From Chloroflexota bacterium (GTDB lineage: Bacteria > Chloroflexota > Dehalococcoidia > UBA2247 > RBG-13-53-26): 7,876 nucleotides of DNA. Numbering within the stretch: the stretch's first letter is position 1; every line of letters begins with the position of its first letter. Both the position numbers and the translations under genes were made by a program. Where the stretch lies: the NCBI GenBank assembly GCA_017885485.1, contig JAFNFZ010000121.1:1-7876 (forward strand), given 5' to 3'. Positions 1-5,420 of the stretch are shown here, in pieces. The notes beneath the pieces are model-generated. The model was given only the letters and a program-made list of their open reading frames with translations. It had not been told where the DNA came from and did not search any database.

Positions 1-12
1 GAGTCAATAGTG

Positions 13-40
13 AAACCGACCTTTGAAGGTCGGTTTTTCT
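13..40 (+). terminator. Rho-independent terminator
   Basis: A perfect 11-base inverted repeat (arms 13-23 and 26-36, core ACCGACC/GGTCGGT) is followed at once by a T-rich tail (34-40). In practice the inner pairs would open to give a loop of about six bases. There is no A-run on the left flank, so it reads as a terminator for + strand transcription entering from outside the window. It separates the upstream unit from the polysaccharide locus. Confidence 0.88.
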
Positions 41-254
41 TGTTCACTAGAGAGGGGGATGCAATCAGTTCCGGCCACATAGTTCATTGGGCCACAGACC
101 ACAAGCTCAATGATTGTGAACCCAACTCTGCAGGTGATACGATTTCCGGGGCAGGTCATGTTATCCAAGGCGACTGGCACTTGAGGGCAGCCGGTAAATG
201 TGAATCCGTGCTCTGGTATCAGGGCCAAGAGTAATCACGGAGGAGAGCAAGTCC
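41..254 (+). other. Leader region without a convincing gene
   Basis: This stretch lies between the terminator and the first well-supported start. A 74-codon open frame crosses it, but its GTG start at 10 abuts the terminator hairpin and has no ribosome binding site, and the product resembles nothing I know. A promoter for the downstream genes is expected here. The best pair I could find (TTGTGA at 114-119 with GATACG about 16 bases on) matches the -10 consensus in only three positions, so I do not call it. The only firm signal is the GGAGGAG ribosome binding site just before 255. Confidence 0.5.
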
Positions 255-632
255 ATGGCGAGCTTCATCGACAAAGTCCTGGACCAATGGCCGGTTTTGT
301 TTCTAGGAAAGCGGAAGGTTCACAAATTCGCCATGGGCGAAACTGTGCGAGTGAAAGATAGAGAGAGGATATCAGAATCAATTCGGCCAAGCAACAAAAC
401 GGATGGTTGCCTGTTTATGGATCAAATGTGGGACTATTGCGGAGAGACTTTCAATGTGTCAAAGGTGGTGGATATCTTCTATAACGAACGAAAGAAGGAG
501 CATTTTAGACCGCGATCGTCTATCTACATATTAGAAGGCTTAACTTGTGAAGGAAGAGTGAGCCATTTTCCGTTCAGGTGCGATCATGTTTGCCCCATTC
601 TCTGGCATGAAGATTGGCTCGACAAGGTCTAG
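255..632 (+). CDS. Small five-cysteine protein, copy 1 (unknown function)
   Basis: A 125-residue protein of unknown function. The ATG is fixed by a strong GGAGGAG about ten bases upstream. There is no signal peptide or membrane segment, so it is probably cytoplasmic. From residue 28 it shares a fold-length pattern with the next gene: GETVRV, then GCLF (51-54), YCG (61-63), LEG..C (93-98), C-D-x-x-C (109-113), WH and WL (117-122). Five cysteines (C52, C62, C98, C109, C113) all have partners in the neighbour. The spacing suggests metal binding or a redox-sensitive site, but that is inference. From memory, similar small proteins with the same GCxF, CG and CDxxC-W-WL landmarks occur beside polysaccharide gene clusters in many bacteria. 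I know of no assigned role. The first 27 residues differ from the neighbour. Confidence 0.85.
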   Translation: MASFIDKVLDQWPVLFLGKRKVHKFAMGETVRVKDRERISESIRPSNKTDGCLFMDQMWDYCGETFNVSKVVDIFYNERKKEHFRPRSSIYILEGLTCEGRVSHFPFRCDHVCPILWHEDWLDKV

Positions 633-698
633 CAGTCTAATCAGTTTCTGTAGAGTGTTTATCAACAACACTGCACTGCCTAACGAAGGAGATAGCGG

Positions 699-1208
699 AT
701 GTGCCAGTTAGAGTTGATTGACGAGATTGGACAAGAGAATAGTTGGCTATATTCAAAGTGGCGGTCTTTCATAATGAGGTGTTCAGACTACAAATGGCGG
801 CTCAGAACTGTGATTACTCTCCCCATAAGAGATTCACGCTATTCCAAGAGTATTGGCAAGACATCGCAGCTCAACCACGACCAAATCCAACCGGGTGACA
901 TGGTCAGAATACGTTCTGAAGATGAAATCCAGAAGACTCTGGACAGATCTGGACGAACCCATGGATGCCTTTTCGCAGTTGGAATGAACGACCATTGTGG
1001 AAAGGAATACAGAGTCTTCAAGAGAGTTGACCATTTCTTCGATGAAATAGAACGAAGAATGTGCAAGTGTAACAACCTCTTTGTTCTCGAAGGGACTCAG
1101 TGCAGCAGAACAACCTGTGACCGAAGTTGCCCCTACTTTTGGCACGTTAGTTGGCTACAGAAGATACAGTACACTACCGGTACAACTAATGGGGGCACGC
1201 CAAAATGA
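699..1208 (+). CDS. Small five-cysteine protein, copy 2 (unknown function)
   Basis: A 169-residue paralogue of the preceding gene. The start has a good AAGGAG site eight bases upstream. The shared domain runs from about residue 66 (GDMVRI) to 155. By hand alignment about 33 of some 90 positions match copy 1, including all five core cysteines (C90, C100, C135, C140, C144), GCLF, CG, LEG, the CDxxCP motif and both tryptophans of WH...WL. It adds a 65-residue N-terminal extension with several Trp and Arg, an extra Cys pair (C122, C124) just before the LEG segment, and a polar Thr/Gly-rich tail. The gap between C135 and C140 is shorter than in copy 1 by six residues. The stop overlaps a tiny ORF through ATGA. 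No membrane segment is seen. Function is unknown; a regulatory or metal-binding role in polysaccharide assembly is a guess from position. Confidence 0.83.
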   Translation: MCQLELIDEIGQENSWLYSKWRSFIMRCSDYKWRLRTVITLPIRDSRYSKSIGKTSQLNHDQIQPGDMVRIRSEDEIQKTLDRSGRTHGCLFAVGMNDHCGKEYRVFKRVDHFFDEIERRMCKCNNLFVLEGTQCSRTTCDRSCPYFWHVSWLQKIQYTTGTTNGGTPK

Positions 1209-1249
1209 CTGATAGTCCTGACGATAGAAGAGTCCGTCTCGGTTGCTGA
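1205..1249 (+). other. 14-codon ORF coupled to copy 2, possible gene-start remnant
   Basis: An ATG at 1205 overlaps the TGA of the preceding gene as ATGA, the usual arrangement for translational coupling. The frame encodes only 14 residues, rich in Asp and Arg, before a TGA. It is too short to classify. It may be the surviving start of a gene that was deleted between 1249 and 1291, by analogy with the clearer scar at 2321-2549, or it may be chance. Confidence 0.25.
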
Positions 1250-1269
1250 TCAGAACATATTCTCGCCAT

Positions 1270-1290
1270 CCACCGTAAGGTGGCAACGTT
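1270..1290 (+). promoter_or_regulatory. Hairpin covering the ribosome binding site of the FemAB-like gene
   Basis: CCACC (1270-1274) and GGTGG (1279-1283) pair around a GTAA loop, which as RNA is a GNRA-type tetraloop and unusually stable. The right arm is also the Shine-Dalgarno sequence (AAGGTGG, 1277-1283), seven bases before the ATG at 1291. The five pairs are all G-C or A-U, four of them G-C. If it forms, it would hide the ribosome binding site and lower translation of the next gene. This is visible in sequence; a regulatory role is inference. Confidence 0.4.
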
Positions 1291-2331
1291 ATGGAAGTAG
1301 GGATACTCGAAAACGAAGAACTGAACAAATGGAACTCCCTCGTGGAGCAATTTCCGGGGCGCACACTCTTTCATACCGCCGAATGGCTTAGCTTTCTGGA
1401 AGCGACGTTTCATCTTCAGAAACTGCCTTTGGGTTTGTATCGCAATGGCCGGATGGTGGGACTTTTCCCGGCATTGCTAGATCACAAAGGGCCCTTCAAG
1501 ATCTTGGGTTCTCCGCTTACTGGCTGGGGGACTCCCTACATGGGGCCACTGATTGATGATGAACTGCTGGATGAAGCCATGAGTGCGGTCGACGGTCTTG
1601 CGAAGAAACTGGGAGTAGACTATTTGGAAATCAGATTCCCTGAAACCATTCAGAAACTACCGAAGATGGAGACATATGATCGCCAAGCACAGGACACATA
1701 TATATTGGGACTTGAGTGCAGTGAAGATGAGGCATGGGGCAATTTGAAGAGCGAATGCAGAAACAGGGTGAGAAAAGCTCAGAAGAGTGGAGTGAAGATC
1801 GTAGAGGCGCAAGAGAGGGAATGCCTGAAGGAAATGTATTCCATGTTTGTGGCCGCCTTTGCCGGACGCAAAACGACGACCTCGAAATCACTGCAGTACT
1901 ACTACAATCTATGGGATTTCCTCAAACCGGCCGGGATGACAAAGGTTCTCTTTGCAGAGTATGAAGGAAGGCGAATCGCAGGCGCAACCTTTGTCATGAA
2001 CGCAGATGCCGGGTATCTCGTGTCAGCCGGGAGCCACAGTGAGTACAACAAAGTCGCTCCAAACAACCTTGTGCAGTGGCACTTTATCAGTTCGGCAATT
2101 CGGGATGGGCTGCGAAAGTACGATATGAATGGGAGAGGCCTCGAAGGCATCGATCGCTTTAAGGAGACTTTCGGGTCTCATGCTGCGAGCTATACGCAGT
2201 ACAGCAAAGCGTCGAGCGGGTTAGCAAAGGTGGGCAAACTAGTGTACGGAGCAGTCGCAAGAAGAAGACTGGACCTTCAATACCAATTGAATCGGGGTAA
2301 GAATATAGTCAGAAAGAGGGATGATGCCTAA
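1291..2331 (+). CDS. FemAB/GNAT-like acyl or aminoacyl transferase
   Basis: A 346-residue cytosolic protein of the FemAB / BioF2-like GNAT superfamily, whose members move an amino acid or acyl group onto an amino group of a cell-wall precursor or surface sugar. Length fits the family (about 330-420). Landmarks are the N-terminal FHTAEWLSF (27-35), the basic segment NRVRKAQKSGV (158-168), the second GNAT core FAEYEGRRIAGATFV (221-235), the P-N-N-L-xx-W motif (257-263) and the closing G-I-D-R-F-K-E-T-F-G block (286-295), all typical of FemAB-type proteins near exopolysaccharide genes. The ATG has an AAGGTGG site seven bases upstream, inside a small hairpin. The stop overlaps the start of a deacetylase remnant by 11 bases. 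The donor and acceptor cannot be read from sequence. Modification of a sugar of this locus is the likeliest job. Confidence 0.85.
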   Translation: MEVGILENEELNKWNSLVEQFPGRTLFHTAEWLSFLEATFHLQKLPLGLYRNGRMVGLFPALLDHKGPFKILGSPLTGWGTPYMGPLIDDELLDEAMSAVDGLAKKLGVDYLEIRFPETIQKLPKMETYDRQAQDTYILGLECSEDEAWGNLKSECRNRVRKAQKSGVKIVEAQERECLKEMYSMFVAAFAGRKTTTSKSLQYYYNLWDFLKPAGMTKVLFAEYEGRRIAGATFVMNADAGYLVSAGSHSEYNKVAPNNLVQWHFISSAIRDGLRKYDMNGRGLEGIDRFKETFGSHAASYTQYSKASSGLAKVGKLVYGAVARRRLDLQYQLNRGKNIVRKRDDA

Positions 2332-2549
2332 AGTCCCAATGCTCATGTACCATGAGCTTGACGCGGGCCTTCGATCTGAGCCTGAGAAGGCGCACTCTTG
2401 GAGAAGCTTTCATTGTGCCTGAGCGTACCGAAGTAGTGGGCCTGAACGTCTGTCCGGAAGAAGCAGCAGGGGTGCGGCAGGGCGTGAACGTGCGAGTACG
2501 GGATCCACTGGGCCACTGTATCCAAGTTGGGAGTGCGGAGACCCCGTGA
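2321..2549 (+). pseudogene. Internally deleted polysaccharide deacetylase remnant
   Basis: The ATG codons at 2321 and 2324 overlap the end of the FemAB-like gene and open a 33-residue frame with P-M-L-M-Y-H-E-L-D, the N-terminal signature of polysaccharide deacetylases (usually VPxLMYHxL, early in the chain). The frame stops at TGA 2420-2422. In another frame an open stretch (2352-2549) ends in TGA that overlaps the GTG of the next gene as GTGA. Its last part (about residues 25-65, with VRVRDPLGH) reads more like protein than its beginning. The simplest reading is one gene, once coupled to both neighbours, that lost its middle by a deletion not divisible by three. The head is well supported. 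That the tail belongs to the same gene is inference, and I do not recognise the tail by itself. Confidence 0.6.
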
Positions 2550-3487
2550 AGACGAGAATCAACTGGCCTCACGGAAAGCGGTTTGCGTTTACAGTATTTG
2601 ATGATACCGATCACACAACCATGCAGAACGGTCCTGGGATGTATCAGTATCTATTCGATTTGGGAGTGATCACCACTAAATCCGTGTGGCCGATAAAGGG
2701 TGAGCATGTGCCGAAGATTGGAGGTACTACCTGTGAGCATGCTGACTACCTTAGGTGGGTTTGCAGATTGAAGGAGCAAGGTTTCGAGATTGCTCTTCAC
2801 AATGCGACATATCATACCTCGAAAAGGGAACAGACCATTGCCGGACTTGAGCAATTCAAGGAGTGTTTTGGCGAATACCCGAAGATACACGCAAATCATG
2901 CAGATTGCGCGGACAGCATCTACTGGGGAGACGCAAGACTAAGCGGCATGAACAGGCTGATCTATAATGTGCTGACCCGCTTTGCGAATCGAGGGAAATT
3001 CCTGGGACATGTTGAGTCGAGCGAACTGTTCTGGGGCGACAAATGCAAGGAGCACATAAAGTATGTCAGAAACTTCGTGTTCTCTGACATCAACACGCTT
3101 AGAATATGTCCCTATATGCCCTACTTCGATGAGGAAAGACCATTTGTTAACAATTGGTTTGCCTCATCTGAAGGGGCAGACTGCCGTGCGTTTTGCCAGA
3201 CGATTTCAGAGACGAACCAGGACCGACTTGAAGAGGAGGGGGGGGGCTGCATCATGTACACTCACTTTGGCCGCGCTGACTTCTATGAGGATGGACTGTT
3301 GAATTCAGATTTCAGGCGGGTCATGGAAAGACTGAGCCGCAGGGACGGGTGGTTCGTGCCTGTCTCAACACTGTTGGACCATGTACAGAAGGAGAGAGGA
3401 CGTCATGTGATATCGGCTAGCGAGCGCAATCGGCTCGAACGCAAATGGTTGATTCACAGAGTCTTCGGCACCCGAGGTACGACATAA
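2546..3487 (+). CDS. Divergent NodB-like polysaccharide deacetylase family protein
   Basis: A 313-residue protein resembling carbohydrate esterase 4 (NodB) enzymes, which remove acetyl groups from N-acetyl sugars using a metal held by Asp and two His. Candidate motifs in order: FTVFDDTD (15-22) for the Asp motif; ALHNATYH (83-90), with H85 and H90, for the His motif; HANHAD (115-120); YTHFG (238-242), with H240; and GWFVPVSTLLD (268-278). The His pair here is HxxxxH rather than the usual H(S/T)xxH, so this is a divergent branch and activity is not certain. No signal peptide is visible. The GTG start overlaps the TGA of the upstream remnant (GTGA), with GGAG close upstream. A run of nine G encodes Gly 232-234. 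A role in trimming sugars of this locus is inferred from context. Confidence 0.75.
   Translation: MKTRINWPHGKRFAFTVFDDTDHTTMQNGPGMYQYLFDLGVITTKSVWPIKGEHVPKIGGTTCEHADYLRWVCRLKEQGFEIALHNATYHTSKREQTIAGLEQFKECFGEYPKIHANHADCADSIYWGDARLSGMNRLIYNVLTRFANRGKFLGHVESSELFWGDKCKEHIKYVRNFVFSDINTLRICPYMPYFDEERPFVNNWFASSEGADCRAFCQTISETNQDRLEEEGGGCIMYTHFGRADFYEDGLLNSDFRRVMERLSRRDGWFVPVSTLLDHVQKERGRHVISASERNRLERKWLIHRVFGTRGTT
3238..3246 (+). repeat. G9 homopolymer inside the deacetylase gene
   Basis: Nine consecutive G encode the end of a Glu codon and three glycines at residues 231-234. As given, the frame is open through the tract and on to the YTHFG and GWFVPVST segments, so this is the full-length state. 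Losing one G brings in TGA at 3300-3302; gaining one brings in TGA at 3277-3279. Either slip would remove about the last 75 residues. Poly-G tracts of this length in surface-sugar genes are known switch sites in other bacteria, for example Campylobacter. Confidence 0.9.
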
Positions 3488-3534
3488 TGCAGGCCTGTTT
3501 CCCTCCATTCTAGCAGTGAAAGGAGTTGACAGTG

Positions 3535-5124
3535 ATGGAAATACGCCGCTACTGGGCAGTGATCTGGAAATGGCTCTGGTTGGTTGTCATCGGTGTGGTC
3601 ATTGCGGGCGCCGTGGCCTACATAGTCAGCAGCCGGATGGAGCCCACGTACCGGGCTACGGCTACCATCGTGGTTCAGGACACCACCAGCCCCATACCGG
3701 GGTATGACTACAGCCAGCCCGCGGTGGTGGCCCATGCCGAGCTCATGAGGAAAGAATCCGTAATGCAGCAGGTTATCACCAGTCTCAGCCTGCCCTATTC
3801 CACGGGAGGGCTGCGGGCGAAGATCAGCACCCATACTTCCACCAACTCTCCGTTGATAAGGTTGTCCGCGGAGGATGGCGACGCTCTCACGGCGCAGCAG
3901 ATAGCCAACACGACTGTGGCCGCGTACATCCAGCAGAATCGCGAAAGCGTGCAGGCAGCGGCCCAGGAATTCCTGTCCCAGATCCAGAACGAGATCAACA
4001 AGACTTCGGCCCAGATCGATGAATTGGAAGCCAAGCAGGCCACTGTCGGGCTTACTCCGGAAGAGGAGGACGAATTGAAGACCCTCCAGGATGATCTGGA
4101 CAGCCTGAAGACTCAGCGAACCCTGTGGAATACGGAGCTGGCCAAGGCCATGGCTGCCTCGAGTGTCAGCATGGGCGAGTCGGCTTCGTTGCCCACCTCG
4201 CCGGTGAGTCCGAAAACGATCCAAAACGTGGCCCTAGCCTGCATCCTGGGCCTGGTGCTGACCACCGGAGGCGTCTTCCTGAAGGAATACCTGGATCGGT
4301 CGGTCAAAAGTGCCGAGGATGTGAGCGTGCTCACTGGGCTTTCCACCCTGGGCGCCATACCCAAGTTCAAGACTACCCCGGACCAGAAGGGCGCGTTCAT
4401 TATGGAGGCGCATCCCAGAAGCCCGGCAGCCGAGGCCTTCCGTATGCTGCGTACCAACCTCCAGTTTGCCACCCTGGACAAGCCGGCTCAGACGCTGATG
4501 ATAACTGCTCCCGGACCGGCGGAGGGCAAGACCGTTGTTCTGACCAACCTGGCGGCGATCCTGGCCCAGACGGGGAACACGGTGATTGCCGTAGACACCG
4601 ATCTGAGGCGCAGCAGCCTGCACCAGATGTTTCACATTTCTAACCTTCTCGGATTCAGCAACCTCCTCCTGGCTCAGCAGCCCGATGTGAAGGCTCATCT
4701 GGAGCCCAGCAAGGTGGCGGGCCTGAGGGTACTGCCTGCTGGATACACTCCAAGCAACGCCGCGGATCTTCTGGGTTCGTCCCGCGTTCCTTTCCTGATA
4801 GACGAACTGAAGAGACAGGCGGACATCATCCTTTTCGACTCTGCCCCCGTCTTGGCAGTGGCTGACGCCGCGATCTTAGCTCCGAAGGTGGACGGGGTGA
4901 TCCTGGTGGTGGAGGCCGGTCGCACCAGACCCGAGGCGCTCGTTGAGACCGCCAACATCCTGTCCAAAGGGAACGCTCGTATTCTCGGCGTGGTGCTCAA
5001 CCAAGTGGAAAGGGAAGGAAGCGGTTACTACCACTATCGATACTCGGGCTCCTACGGTGAAGGGGATGGGGGAGAGGAGGAGCAGGGCCGGCACAGGCAT
5101 TCGTCTGGCAAGAACGGGTTGTGA
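3535..5124 (+). CDS. Wzz/BY-kinase fusion: polysaccharide chain-length regulator and tyrosine autokinase
   Basis: A 529-residue inner-membrane protein of the bacterial tyrosine kinase family. It controls polymer length and assembly and phosphorylates itself on a C-terminal tyrosine cluster. Order: membrane segment 1 (about 13-31), extracytoplasmic Wzz domain with a coiled-coil-like stretch (about 140-206), a proline motif (P223, P226), membrane segment 2 (about 229-249), a cytosolic linker, then the kinase with Walker A APGPAEGKT (325-333), Walker A' VIAVDTDLRR (350-359) and Walker B IILFDSAP (431-438). The tyrosine cluster is Y498, Y499, Y501, Y503, Y507, followed by an acidic then basic tail of about 22 residues. 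The A' motif has Ser where Pro usually follows DLRR. The ATG at 3535 sits nine bases after AAAGGAG; GTG 3532 and TTG 3526 are possible but less likely. Base composition is clearly richer in G+C than in its neighbours. Confidence 0.95.
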   Translation: MEIRRYWAVIWKWLWLVVIGVVIAGAVAYIVSSRMEPTYRATATIVVQDTTSPIPGYDYSQPAVVAHAELMRKESVMQQVITSLSLPYSTGGLRAKISTHTSTNSPLIRLSAEDGDALTAQQIANTTVAAYIQQNRESVQAAAQEFLSQIQNEINKTSAQIDELEAKQATVGLTPEEEDELKTLQDDLDSLKTQRTLWNTELAKAMAASSVSMGESASLPTSPVSPKTIQNVALACILGLVLTTGGVFLKEYLDRSVKSAEDVSVLTGLSTLGAIPKFKTTPDQKGAFIMEAHPRSPAAEAFRMLRTNLQFATLDKPAQTLMITAPGPAEGKTVVLTNLAAILAQTGNTVIAVDTDLRRSSLHQMFHISNLLGFSNLLLAQQPDVKAHLEPSKVAGLRVLPAGYTPSNAADLLGSSRVPFLIDELKRQADIILFDSAPVLAVADAAILAPKVDGVILVVEAGRTRPEALVETANILSKGNARILGVVLNQVEREGSGYYHYRYSGSYGEGDGGEEEQGRHRHSSGKNGL

Positions 5125-5239
5125 GGATTTCTGAAACAACTTGCCCGGAAACTGCGCGAGAGCACTCGAACAAGAACATAGGCGTTCTGAATCCCCGAGG
5201 GGCATCCAGAGCAGGGCACAGGCAACAGGCAACGACGTA
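5125..5239 (+). other. Non-coding stretch after the kinase gene
   Basis: No gene is supported here. It contains a short CCCC/GGGG inverted repeat (5193-5202) whose two-base gap is too tight for a strong hairpin and which has no T-run, so it is not called a terminator. It also has two adjacent copies of CAGGCAA (5219-5232). It leads into the gene remnant at 5240. Confidence 0.45.
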
Positions 5240-5420
5240 ATGGACTATTGGTTCATTCGGAAGCTCAGGCCGTTTCAATCCAGAATAGGTGCGGTGAAGA
5301 GAATGGGTGTTGTAGGAAGTGTATTGTTGGTCGACGTGGAAGAATGCTGATGGAAGAGGATACGCCGGCATTCAATATGACTTGGCGGTGGTTGTGAGAA
5401 CACCTCGGGTCTCGAGATGA
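5240..5420 (+). pseudogene. Decayed gene between kinase and flippase, possibly a sugar-phosphate transferase
   Basis: From ATG 5240 a frame encodes 36 residues, ending GVVGSVLLVDVEEC, before TGA at 5348-5350. The basic segment followed by V-K-R-x-G-V-V-G-S-V-L-L resembles the start of the membrane anchor of undecaprenyl-phosphate sugar transferases, which commonly follow BY-kinase genes. In another frame the stretch before the flippase reads YDLAVVVRTPRVSR and stops at TGA 5418-5420, overlapping the flippase ATG as ATGA. That ending resembles the DLxILLxT tail of the same family. A head and a tail in different frames, with about 400-450 usual residues missing, suggest deletion. The match is by eye and weak. 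The VDVEE segment could instead be the start of a deacetylase (TVDVEDY type). Confidence 0.35.

Noticed and set aside
4..228. Minus-strand frame with GFTIIELVV, the look of a type IV prepilin cleavage site
   Set aside because: The hydrophobic helix that must follow is missing (the next residues are C-G-P-M-N-Y), the frame runs into the terminator stem, and there is no ribosome binding site. Chance likeness.
10..234. 74-codon + strand frame in the leader
   Set aside because: Its GTG start abuts the terminator hairpin, it has no Shine-Dalgarno site, and the product has no recognisable pattern.
654..672. AGTGTT/AACACT inverted repeat between the two Cys-protein genes
   Set aside because: Six weak pairs with a seven-base loop and no T-run; not a terminator, and too weak to call a regulator.
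2420..2422. Single TGA in the same frame as the downstream deacetylase, suggesting read-through or selenocysteine
   Set aside because: The 41 codons after the TGA are a Ser/Arg/Gly-rich, protein-unlike stretch, no selenocysteine hairpin was seen, and the GTG at 2546 has its own overlap signal. Same frame is a one-in-three chance.
3454..4224. 256-codon minus-strand frame across the kinase start
   Set aside because: It is the mirror of the strongly supported Wzz domain coding region, a usual effect in G+C-rich genes, and its product has no recognisable features.
5384..5396. GGCGGTGGTTGTG resembling an ops/JUMPstart anti-termination element
   Set aside because: Only the first six bases fit well, and it lies inside the operon in a gene remnant rather than in a 5' leader.
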